Positions 34,730 through 43,065 of a stretch of 64,000 nucleotides of DNA are shown one piece after another. The first letter of the stretch is position 1. Every line of letters starts with the position of its first letter. The notes under the pieces are model-generated. The model was not told the DNA's origin, made no database searches, and was given only the letters and a program-made list of their open reading frames with translations. Origin of the DNA: UBA2589 sp965223235 (lineage in GTDB: Bacteria > Gemmatimonadota > Gemmatimonadetes > Longimicrobiales > Gaopeijiaceae); NCBI GenBank assembly GCA_965223235.1, contig CBDCVV010000021.1, positions 434,001-498,000 on the forward strand, given 5' to 3'. Position numbers and translations under genes: made by a program.

Positions 34730-37300
34730 ATGCGCCTGCCCCGGTCTTGCCCGTCCTTCCCGAATCCTCTTCTCGGTGCCACGCTCCTCGCGCTCGTACT
34801 CGCCGGCCCCCTCCGTGGGCAGGACGCAGACAATGCGAACTTCGACCTAGCAGCACGATGGGCGCCGTACAACATCCGCGATATGGTCCACTCGACCACC
34901 GTCGCGCCCCGCTGGATCGAGGGTTCGGAGCGCTTCTGGTACGAGTGGGAAACCTCGGACGGGACGTTCTACTACCTCGTTGACCCCGAGCGTCGCACTC
35001 GTAGTCAGCTCTTCGACAACGATCGCATGGCGGCCGAGCTGACGAGAATTACGCGAGATCCGTGGGATGGGCAGCACCTCCCGATCCGGAACATCCGCTT
35101 CCTCGACGAAGACACGTTCCAGTTCGATGTGGAGTCTTCGCAAGACGAAGAAAGTCAGGAAACCGATAGCGATGGGGAGGAAGAAGAAGAGCGACAAGAA
35201 GAGGAGGAGGAGAGCGGTCGCACCTCGGCGCAGAAGCGGGTACACCACTTCGAGTACACCGTCTCTTCCCAGACTCTTCGCGAACTGGACGCCTATGAGG
35301 AACCGGACGACCACCCCTCTTGGGCCAGTGTCTCGCCAGACGGCGAGACGGTCGTCTTCGTGCGAGACGAGAACCTCTGGATGATTTCGGGCGCCGACTA
35401 CCGTCGGATTCTCGATGCTCGCCGTGGGAAGGAGGGTGACGAAGCAGAAGAAGCAGAGAACGAGGTCGACGTCGATGAGGTTCAGCTCACGACCGACGGC
35501 GAGCGGTACTACACCTATGCGGCCAACGGAACCGGGCGTGGCGAAACCAACGTGTCCCGCGAGGAGAACAAGGACGATCGAAAGCGGGCCGCCCTCTCGT
35601 GGTCTCAAGACTCGAGGCGGTTTGCAATGGTCCGAACCGACTACCGCGAGGTAGGGAAGCTGTGGGTGATCCACGCCACGGGGAACGACCGACCCGAACT
35701 CGAGACGTACGCGTACGAGATGCCCGGCGAGGAGCACGTCGACCAACATGAGCTGGTCATCTACACCCTAGACTCCCGCAGCCAAGTCACGGTCCAGGAC
35801 GATACGGAAACCGACCCAGACCTGACCATCGTGAACGCACCGCAATTCCTCTACCCGGACTCCGATGACCCACGCACGTCGCAGTGGGTCTCAGAGAGTT
35901 CGGACGAGTTGTACTACATACGGATCTCGAGGGATCGACACCGTGCGGCGTTGAGTGTGGCCGATCCCTCCACAGGCACGTTTCGGGACATCTTCGTCGA
36001 TAGTCTGAACACCTATATGGAGACCCGAACGCCTAGGCGCCTCAGCAACGGCGACTGGCTGTGGTGGTCAGAGCAAGACGGGTGGGCGCACGTCTATCGG
36101 TACGGATCGGACGGGCAACTCCGGAACCGGCTCACCGAGGGTCCGTGGCACGTCGACGGGATCGTCGGAGTCGATGAAGCTCGGGGCTTCGCCTTCTTGT
36201 CCGGGCAAGGGCGAGAAGCGGGCGAAGACCCGTACTATACGCACCTCTATCGAGTCGGCCTCGATGGCTCAGGTCTCACCCTGCTGAACCCTGGCGACTA
36301 CGATCACCGCTTCAGCATGGGCGAGTCGCGACGCTTCTTCGTGGACTCGTACTCCCGGGTCAACACGGTCCCGGCGTCGGCGCTCTACGATGCATCGGGG
36401 GCCAAGATCATGGACCTCGAAGTCGCCGACTTCACCGCTTTGGAACACGCGGGATACGGATTCCCCGAACCTTTCGTGGCGGAAGCTGCCGACGGTGTGA
36501 CCGACATCTACGGAGTCATGTACAAGCCGTACGACTTCGACCCAGACAAGTCGTATCCCATTGTCGCGTATGTCTACCCCGGACCTCAAACCGAATCGGT
36601 CTCGAAGTTCTGGTCGACCAACCCGTACGAGCAGGCGCTGGCACAGTTCGGGATGATCGTAGTCACCCTCGGGAATCGGGGTGGTCATCCGGATCGCTCC
36701 AAGTGGTACCACAACTACGGGTACGGCGACCTGCGTGACTACGGATTGGCCGATAAGAAAGCCGTAATCGAGCAGCTTGCAGATCGTCATGACTTCGTCG
36801 ATCTCGACCGCGTGGGGATCTACGGACACTCCGGCGGAGGCTTCATGTCCACCGCTGCGATGCTCGTATACCCCGACTTTTTCCACGTCGCTGTGTCGTC
36901 CTCCGGAAACCACAACAACGATGTGTACAACCGCTGGTGGTCCGAGACACATCACGGAGTTGAAGAGATCGTCGACGACGACGGGGAGGTGACGTTCAAA
37001 TACGATATCGAAGCCAATTCGGATCTGGCCGCGAACTTAAAGGGGCAGCTCCTACTCACCACGGGCGACATCGACAACAACGTGCACCACGCCGGGACCT
37101 TCCGGATGGCCGAAGCCCTCATTCGCGCAAACAAGCGCTTCGACTTCTTCGTGTTCCCGGGGCAACGCCATGGGTACGGGAACATGAGTGACTACTGGTT
37201 CTGGCTCCGGGCCGAGTACTTCGTCGAACACCTCCTCGGCGTCGAGATCGACGCAGCCGATATCACTCCGCTCCAAAACGAACGCCCACGCACACGCTAA
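34730..37300 (+). CDS. Exported S9 family peptidase, dipeptidyl-peptidase IV-like
   Basis: From the ATG at 34730, with GGAG eight bases upstream, it has 856 residues: a signal peptide (ending near PLRGQ), a DPP IV-type beta-propeller (to about residue 590) and an alpha/beta-hydrolase domain. The catalytic triad is visible: Ser701 in GHSGGG, Asp782 in GDIDNNVHHAG and His814 in QRHGYG. It would release dipeptides from oligopeptides in the periplasm. A very acidic insert at residues 138-165 is unusual. It is followed after eight bases by a DUF2207 gene. Confidence 0.92.
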   Translation: MRLPRSCPSFPNPLLGATLLALVLAGPLRGQDADNANFDLAARWAPYNIRDMVHSTTVAPRWIEGSERFWYEWETSDGTFYYLVDPERRTRSQLFDNDRMAAELTRITRDPWDGQHLPIRNIRFLDEDTFQFDVESSQDEESQETDSDGEEEEERQEEEEESGRTSAQKRVHHFEYTVSSQTLRELDAYEEPDDHPSWASVSPDGETVVFVRDENLWMISGADYRRILDARRGKEGDEAEEAENEVDVDEVQLTTDGERYYTYAANGTGRGETNVSREENKDDRKRAALSWSQDSRRFAMVRTDYREVGKLWVIHATGNDRPELETYAYEMPGEEHVDQHELVIYTLDSRSQVTVQDDTETDPDLTIVNAPQFLYPDSDDPRTSQWVSESSDELYYIRISRDRHRAALSVADPSTGTFRDIFVDSLNTYMETRTPRRLSNGDWLWWSEQDGWAHVYRYGSDGQLRNRLTEGPWHVDGIVGVDEARGFAFLSGQGREAGEDPYYTHLYRVGLDGSGLTLLNPGDYDHRFSMGESRRFFVDSYSRVNTVPASALYDASGAKIMDLEVADFTALEHAGYGFPEPFVAEAADGVTDIYGVMYKPYDFDPDKSYPIVAYVYPGPQTESVSKFWSTNPYEQALAQFGMIVVTLGNRGGHPDRSKWYHNYGYGDLRDYGLADKKAVIEQLADRHDFVDLDRVGIYGHSGGGFMSTAAMLVYPDFFHVAVSSSGNHNNDVYNRWWSETHHGVEEIVDDDGEVTFKYDIEANSDLAANLKGQLLLTTGDIDNNVHHAGTFRMAEALIRANKRFDFFVFPGQRHGYGNMSDYWFWLRAEYFVEHLLGVEIDAADITPLQNERPRTR

Positions 37301-37308
37301 GGCGCCTC

Positions 37309-39240
37309 GTGTTACCTCGATCCCCCTGGCGATGGATCGCCGCCTGCGTAGGGCTCCTGATCCATCCCTCCGGGGGTGTGGCTCAGAGCGAAGAGATCCT
37401 CCGGTATGACGTCGCCATCGAAGTCTTGGATGGTGGATCGATGCTGGTGGTCGAAACGATCGAGGTACGAGCACTGGGGGAGCAGATTCGTCGTGGGATC
37501 TATAGAGACATCCCTACCACCTTCCCCCGCTGGGCACAGCTAGGCCGGATCGAAGCCCCCTTCTCGGTCCGATCCGTGCGACGCGACGGCCGTGAGGAGC
37601 CATACTCCCTAGAGGCGACCGGCGGGCCGGCGCGCCGAGGAGGAGTGCGGGTTCGGATCGGTGAGGCGGATACCCTGCTCGATCCAGGCGTATACGTCTA
37701 CGAGATCATCTACGACACGGATCGATGGGTGTCCTTCGGAGATGCCGAAGACCAGCTGTACTGGAACGCGACCGGCCACGGCTGGGCGTTTCCCATTCTC
37801 GAAGCGACGGCACGAGTGAAGTTGCGTCCGACGACCACTCGCCCGAGGCTCGAGGGAGGGGTCGGACGCGAAGGCTCTCCTCAGGGCGGAGTCACGATGT
37901 CCTGGGACGCGTCCGAGTCAGTGGCGACGTTCCGGTCGGACCGGCCGCTCGCGCCAGGAGAGGGCCTGACCCTCCGAGTCACACTTCCTGTTGGGGTGAT
38001 CACTCCTCCCACGGAGGATCAACGGAGTGAGTGGCGGCGCCTGGACTGGGGCGGCTATATCGACGCCGGATACATCGTGCTCATGGTGATCGGCGTGTAC
38101 TTGCTCATGTGGCGTCGCGTTGGCATGGACCCGGCCGCGGCGCCCCTGCGAATTCGGCAAGACCCACCCCCTGGCTACTCACCAGCCGCAATCGGCTACA
38201 TCGAGCGGCGTGGGTATCACGACAGTCAACTCTCCGCCGCGCTGGTCAACCTCGCGATGAAAGGGGTTCTCACGATCGAAGAGCGAGACGGCGACTGGAC
38301 GCTACACCGGGCCGGAGAAGACGCGGTGGAGCTCCCGCACGAAGAGGCACGGCTGGCGCGGATGCTCTTCTCAGGACGTGAGTCGATTGAGTTGGACCCC
38401 AGCCGTCAAGCGACGTTGGGTCCAGTGGTCGACGGGTTCAGGCGCTCTCTGCGGGAAAGACTCGAGACAGAGTACTTCGTGCACAACCGAAGGTGGTTCG
38501 CCGCCGGCGCGGTGGTCAGCGTGGCAGGACTCCTCATCCTCGCGTGGCGATGGCGTTTCCTAATCGACCCGACTGCGCTCTTTCTCTGTGTTTGGCTGAC
38601 AGGATGGACGCTGGGGGTCGGTACTCTCGCATGGCGTCTCGGCCAGATGTTGAAGTCCGCGCTCGGTGGCGGGGGTCCCGGGGCCTGGGTCGGCCTCGGC
38701 GCCGTCGCACTCTTCGCGACGCCGTTCTTCGGAGCCGAGATCGGGGTCGCCTTCATCTTATCCAAGATGATTCCCTTCCATCTGATGGCCGCGGGCATCG
38801 CCACTGCCCTGGTCAACGTCGTGTTCTACCACTTGCTCGAGCGACCGACTTTGAAGGGCCGGGGAGTGCTAGACCACGTGTCAGGCTTTCGGGCGTACAT
38901 GGATGGCCCCAGCCGCGGCCGCGACGGCGAGGCGACCGCGCACTTCGAGAGGTTCCTCCCCTACGCGATCGCACTGGGCGTGGAGAAACGGTGGACCGAC
39001 TCCTTCGGCGATGCTCTACACCCGGCGCCTGGAGTCGACCGGGGTTCCGAGCCCATGCCATGGTATCGTCACGACCGAAGCTCGTTCGCGGTTGGCGGGC
39101 TCTCCTCTGCCTTGGGCAGGGGGCTCTCGTCGTCCTTTTCTACTGCTTCGGCCCCGCCCTCCAGCAGCTCTTCAGGGAGCAGCAGTGGCGGCTTCTCGGG
39201 TGGAGGAGGCGGGGGCGGTGGTGGCGGCGGGGGCTGGTGA
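37309..39240 (+). CDS. DUF2207 membrane protein with glycine-rich tail
   Basis: The protein has 643 residues from a GTG. A signal peptide is followed by an extracytoplasmic DUF2207 domain (RYDVAIEVLDGGSMLVVETI, RRGIYRDIPTTFP, VYVYEIIYDTDRWVSFGD, LYWNATGHGWAFPI). About five membrane segments follow, with a cytoplasmic domain after the first. The tail is rich in Ser (SSSSGSSSG) and then Gly, with 12 consecutive Gly before a final Trp, as is usual for this family. Function is unknown. Confidence 0.88.
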   Translation: MLPRSPWRWIAACVGLLIHPSGGVAQSEEILRYDVAIEVLDGGSMLVVETIEVRALGEQIRRGIYRDIPTTFPRWAQLGRIEAPFSVRSVRRDGREEPYSLEATGGPARRGGVRVRIGEADTLLDPGVYVYEIIYDTDRWVSFGDAEDQLYWNATGHGWAFPILEATARVKLRPTTTRPRLEGGVGREGSPQGGVTMSWDASESVATFRSDRPLAPGEGLTLRVTLPVGVITPPTEDQRSEWRRLDWGGYIDAGYIVLMVIGVYLLMWRRVGMDPAAAPLRIRQDPPPGYSPAAIGYIERRGYHDSQLSAALVNLAMKGVLTIEERDGDWTLHRAGEDAVELPHEEARLARMLFSGRESIELDPSRQATLGPVVDGFRRSLRERLETEYFVHNRRWFAAGAVVSVAGLLILAWRWRFLIDPTALFLCVWLTGWTLGVGTLAWRLGQMLKSALGGGGPGAWVGLGAVALFATPFFGAEIGVAFILSKMIPFHLMAAGIATALVNVVFYHLLERPTLKGRGVLDHVSGFRAYMDGPSRGRDGEATAHFERFLPYAIALGVEKRWTDSFGDALHPAPGVDRGSEPMPWYRHDRSSFAVGGLSSALGRGLSSSFSTASAPPSSSSSGSSSGGFSGGGGGGGGGGGGW

Positions 39241-39244
39241 CGAA

Positions 39245-39421
39245 CTACGCCTTGGGTTCATCGCTCCCGAGCAGCGCTTCTCGCACGCGCGCTCCGGCCC
39301 TCTTTCGCACGATTCCCTTCACCTGACCCAACACAAAGACGCCGCTCAAAACCAGGTACGCGGATAGCATCCCGAAAACGGAGGCGAGCAACAGCCCACC
39401 CAGCCAGGCAGTGAAGTACAT
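39245..39421 (-). CDS. Small membrane protein, function unknown
   Basis: From the ATG at 39421 the frame gives 58 residues: one long hydrophobic stretch (AWLGGLLLASVFGMLSAYLVLSGVFVLGQV), probably two close membrane segments or one hairpin, then a basic tail (KRAGARVREALLGSDEPKA). The frame is open to a GTG at 39499 (84 residues), which would overlap the CheY-like gene by 59 bases. Its stop is four bases from the convergent DUF2207 gene. Confidence 0.45.
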   Translation of the reverse strand: MYFTAWLGGLLLASVFGMLSAYLVLSGVFVLGQVKGIVRKRAGARVREALLGSDEPKA

Positions 39422-39440
39422 CCACCGCCTGAACTCGGCG

Positions 39441-39872
39441 CTACCGCGTAGCGCCTCGCGCCGCGATGGCTCGGCCAAGAATGTCCACCAATTGGTCACC
39501 TGTGAACGGCTTGCGGATTACGTAGTCCGCCCCACTAACTCCACCCGACAAAATCGGATCGATCTCGGCAAAGCCCGTCGTGTACACGACGGCCATCTCT
39601 GGCCGCGCCGTCCGAAGCCGCTGGGCGACCTTGGCCCCCCACCCGTCCGGTAGATTGATGTCCATGAGGAGTGCATCGATCTCACCCTCGTACGATCCGA
39701 TGACCTCCTCCGCTTCAGCCGCGGTCGACGCTGAAATCATGTCGAAGCCCCGCTTCCTGAGGAGACGATGAGCGACCATTCGTATCGCTTCGTCGTCGTC
39801 CACAAAGAAGACCACGCGTCTCGCCACCACGTCCTCAGGGACGCCTACGGGGGCCGACTGGTCGGATCTCAA
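39441..39872 (-). CDS. Single-domain response regulator (CheY-like)
   Basis: The protein has 143 residues and only a receiver domain: FFVDDDEAIR with the acidic cluster, the phospho-acceptor Asp in ALLMDINLPDGWG, the switch Thr in VVYTTGF and the Lys in VIRKPFTGDQL. No output domain is present, so it must act through a partner protein, for example a hybrid kinase cascade. No cognate kinase is adjacent. Confidence 0.9.
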   Translation of the reverse strand: MRSDQSAPVGVPEDVVARRVVFFVDDDEAIRMVAHRLLRKRGFDMISASTAAEAEEVIGSYEGEIDALLMDINLPDGWGAKVAQRLRTARPEMAVVYTTGFAEIDPILSGGVSGADYVIRKPFTGDQLVDILGRAIAARGATR

Positions 39873-39990
39873 CGGTTCGTTCTCGGATCAGGTCAGGGGT
39901 ACGGGGTTACACAGTCGAAGCTGGCAACCTGTGCTCCAATCTACAACGTCTCGCCCCACCGTCGGTACATTTCCCGGAACAGGAACGCTC

Positions 39991-41247
39991 ATGCGCAGAA
40001 GAAAACCACGCCAACTAGCCTCAGCCGCTACGCTACTCGCCGGCCTACTTGCTACCTCCGTGGGAGCGCAGGCGACCGAGGTGCAAGACACGGTGGCCCC
40101 GGTCGACGGCGAATCGCTGCGCGTCTGGCTCCTGACGGCCGGCCCGGGAGGTGAAGTGTGGGAGCGTTATGGGCACAACGCGCTTCGCGTGCTCGACACC
40201 GCTACAGGTCGAGACGTCGCCTACAACTGGGGCATCTTCGATTTCGAACAGGTCGACTTCATCCCGCGCTTCTTGCAAGGCCGGATGCTCTATCGCATGG
40301 AAGCGTACCCTACGTCGGCAATGATTGAGGCGTACCGACGGACCGATCGCGAAGTCGTCCAGCAGGAACTCAACCTCACAGCCGCGCAAAAGGCTCTCTT
40401 GCGTCAGTTGGCGGACGAGAACGCGAAGCCCGAGAACGCGTCGTACATCTACCAGTACTTTCTGAACAATTGCTCCACACAGGTCCGCGATCTCCTCGAC
40501 CGCGTGCTCGGAGGAACACTGAGAGCCCGTTTCGAGGGCGTCGAGAGTGGGACATCCTTTCGCGACAATACCCGCCGCTACACGCAAGTCGATCCGCTCG
40601 TGTACACGGGCATGGATCTCGCTCTGGGCGCCCCGACAGACGAAGCGATCTCGATGTGGGAGCTGATGTTCCTGCCGCCCGTCCTCCGGGACGAAGTCCG
40701 CGACATCTCCGTCCGCACCCCGTCGGGCGCCGATGCTCCGCTCGTGCTCGCGGAGGACACGCTCGTCGCCTCTGCGTCGTTCCCGGAGCCAAGCCAAGCA
40801 CCTCGATGGTTCTTTTTCTATCTCGTCGTAGGTCTCGCAGTGGGATTGGCGCTCGCAGCTAGGGCGAGTGAGCGAGTTCATCGGTCGCGGGGTCTCCGCG
40901 CAGCGACCACGACGCTCGGAGTAGCGTGGTACCTACTCGGCGGAGTGCTCGGGTTGATCTTGGTCGGACTGTTGTTCACCGACCATACCTTCGCCCACTG
41001 GAACGAGAACCTCTTCCTCTTCCAGCCGATCTCGCTCGTTGCCGCCGCGATCATCCTTCTTGGAGGGCTGCAGCCTCGGTGGAAGCGCCTCGCTGGGCTG
41101 GCCGCGGTGGGCGTCGCCGGTATCGCGTGCGTCGGAGTGATCGTCCAATTGCTTCCCGTGGCCGAGCACGCAAACGCGATGTTCTTCGCTCTAGCCGTTC
41201 CAGCCCATATCGGCGGAGCCATCGGATTCAGTCACCGCTCGACCTGA
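39991..41247 (+). CDS. DUF4105 (Lnb N-terminal periplasmic) membrane protein
   Basis: From the ATG at 39991, with AGGAACG upstream, it has 418 residues. A signal peptide (ending SVGAQA) is followed by a DUF4105 domain with LLTAGPGGEVWERYGHNALRV, YNWGIFDFEQ, FLQGRMLYRMEAYPTS, YQYFLNNCSTQVRDLLDR; the conserved His, Asn-Cys-Ser and Cys residues resemble a papain-like thiol-hydrolase site. Five membrane segments follow. Function is not established. A gap of 126 bases separates it from the formate dehydrogenase genes. Confidence 0.88.
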   Translation: MRRRKPRQLASAATLLAGLLATSVGAQATEVQDTVAPVDGESLRVWLLTAGPGGEVWERYGHNALRVLDTATGRDVAYNWGIFDFEQVDFIPRFLQGRMLYRMEAYPTSAMIEAYRRTDREVVQQELNLTAAQKALLRQLADENAKPENASYIYQYFLNNCSTQVRDLLDRVLGGTLRARFEGVESGTSFRDNTRRYTQVDPLVYTGMDLALGAPTDEAISMWELMFLPPVLRDEVRDISVRTPSGADAPLVLAEDTLVASASFPEPSQAPRWFFFYLVVGLAVGLALAARASERVHRSRGLRAATTTLGVAWYLLGGVLGLILVGLLFTDHTFAHWNENLFLFQPISLVAAAIILLGGLQPRWKRLAGLAAVGVAGIACVGVIVQLLPVAEHANAMFFALAVPAHIGGAIGFSHRST

Positions 41248-41373
41248 GCACGGGGACTGGCGGCACCCGGTTGCACGCCAACTCGAGTCACGATGGTCGA
41301 GCCGGTTGTGTCTCGTGCATCCCATCGCAATTGTGCGACGTTCCCGATGCACACTCGTGACGAAAGGGCCGGG

Positions 41374-43065
41374 ATGTCGCCCGACAACGAAACCCTTATC
41401 GAACAAGCGAAGCGCCTCCCGGCGCCGCTCTTGCCGCTACTCCATCGATTCCACGAACGAGATGGATATCTGAGCGAAGACGCCCTTCGAGCCGTCTCGA
41501 CAGGGCTTCGTATTCCGATCGCCGATCTATTCGGCACGGTCACCTTTTATCACCACTTCTCGAGAGAGCCAGGGGGCCAAATGGCTCCCCGCATCTGCAC
41601 CGGGCCAATCTGTGCACTCCGGGGGTCCGAGGAGTTGCTCGCCCAACTCGACGGCGCGACAGCGATGGCGTGCAGTGGGCGGTGCGACGAGCCGATCCCG
41701 GTGCTTCGGGGCAACCAGACCTTCGTTGGGCAAGACGCTGCGTCGCTCGAGGTCAGACCGACCCTGCTCCCCCCGGCCCCTCCCCCTGGAACAGAGGAGT
41801 GTGTCTTCGAACATATCCGGTCTCCCGGCCGAGCAACGCTCGCAGGGTACGAAGCTACGGGGGGGTACGCGGCGCTCCGCAGCGCACTGTCCGAGCCACC
41901 CGAATCGATCATCGAGACGGTGGATGCGAGCGGCCTCGCGGGACGGGGCGGCGCTGGATTTCCGACCGGGCGGAAGTGGCGAGCGGTCGCCGAAGCTTCC
42001 GGTGGCCCCAAGACCGTGGTGTGTAACGCCGACGAAGGCGAGCCTGGCTGTTTCAAGGATCGGGCGCTCATGGACCACGACCCCCACGCCGTCCTCGAAG
42101 GCATGGCCCTCGCGTGTGTCGCCACTGGCGCGACACGTGCCTTCCTGTATCTCCGGTACGAATACCCGGAAACCGCCGACGTCCTCGACCACGCCATTCG
42201 GGAGGCGGAGGACGCCGGCCTTCTCGGCTCAGACGTGCTCGGTTCCGGGCGGACGATCCAGATCCATCTCGTCCGGGGCGCAGGAGCGTACATCTGTGGA
42301 GAAGAAACCTCGCTCCTGAATTCGCTCGAGGGCGAGCATCCGTTCCCGAGGAACCGCCCCCCCTACCCTGTCACCCACGGCTTCGAGGGTACTCCGACGG
42401 CGGTGAACAACGTCGAGACGCTGGCATCGATCCCCCCGATCATCCGACGGGGCGCCGAGTGGTATCGCGGCTTGGGCCTCGGCGACCACGCCGGGACGAA
42501 GGTCATCTCTCTCTCCGGTGACGTGGCCCGGCCCGGGAACTATGAGGTGCCACTCGGCCTACCTCTCCGCACCCTCCTCGAGGAGTGGGCTGGCGGCTGT
42601 TCGATGGACGGGCGCACGGTCCAGGCTGTGACGATGGCCGGGCTGTCCGGTGGTTTCTTGGCGGGCGACGACCTCGATGTCACGCTCGACGAACCGTCGA
42701 TCCGCTCCAAGGGATCGTTCCTTGGCGCGGGCGGGATCATGGTCTTCGATAACAGCCGTGACATGGTCGAGATCACACGTCGGTCGATGGCGTTCTTCGC
42801 TGAGGAGTCGTGCGGGAAGTGTTTCCCTTGCCGCATCGGGACCGAACGACTCACAGAACGGTTGTCCGGGAGTGCTGGTCCGACGGATCTTTCCAAGTGG
42901 CTCGACGAGGTGCGTGACCTCGGGTCCACGATGAAAGAGACGTCGGCATGTGGGCTCGGTCAGGCAGCCCCGCTGCTCACGGAGAGTCTGGTAAGGTACT
43001 TCCCGAACGAGGTCCAGCAGCACGTGCGAAGCATGGAGCAGAACCACCACGGAGAGGGCTCATGA
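41374..43065 (+). CDS. fdhB: Formate dehydrogenase beta subunit, NuoE-NuoF fusion
   Basis: From the ATG at 41374 it has 563 residues. Residues 1-150 are NuoE-like, with the [2Fe-2S] cysteines in CTGPIC and CSGRC. The rest is NuoF-like: the NADH site GRGGAGFPTGRKW, FMN-binding NADEGEPGCFKDR, GAGAYICGEETSLLNSLEG and the [4Fe-4S] motif SCGKCFPCR with a last Cys in SACGLGQ. Such subunits pass electrons from formate to NAD+ in cytosolic NAD-dependent formate dehydrogenases. The ATGA overlap with the alpha-subunit gene confirms the pairing. An in-frame ATG at 41347 is an alternative start. Confidence 0.92.
   Translation: MSPDNETLIEQAKRLPAPLLPLLHRFHERDGYLSEDALRAVSTGLRIPIADLFGTVTFYHHFSREPGGQMAPRICTGPICALRGSEELLAQLDGATAMACSGRCDEPIPVLRGNQTFVGQDAASLEVRPTLLPPAPPPGTEECVFEHIRSPGRATLAGYEATGGYAALRSALSEPPESIIETVDASGLAGRGGAGFPTGRKWRAVAEASGGPKTVVCNADEGEPGCFKDRALMDHDPHAVLEGMALACVATGATRAFLYLRYEYPETADVLDHAIREAEDAGLLGSDVLGSGRTIQIHLVRGAGAYICGEETSLLNSLEGEHPFPRNRPPYPVTHGFEGTPTAVNNVETLASIPPIIRRGAEWYRGLGLGDHAGTKVISLSGDVARPGNYEVPLGLPLRTLLEEWAGGCSMDGRTVQAVTMAGLSGGFLAGDDLDVTLDEPSIRSKGSFLGAGGIMVFDNSRDMVEITRRSMAFFAEESCGKCFPCRIGTERLTERLSGSAGPTDLSKWLDEVRDLGSTMKETSACGLGQAAPLLTESLVRYFPNEVQQHVRSMEQNHHGEGS

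Noticed and set aside
34847..35749. 300-codon antisense frame opposite the S9 peptidase gene
   Set aside because: The composition mirrors the acidic insert of the peptidase; no motif supports it.
39170..39240. G-rich run at the end of the DUF2207 gene as an assembly error
   Set aside because: A Ser-rich then Gly-rich tail is normal for DUF2207 proteins, and the frame ends cleanly with Trp and a stop.
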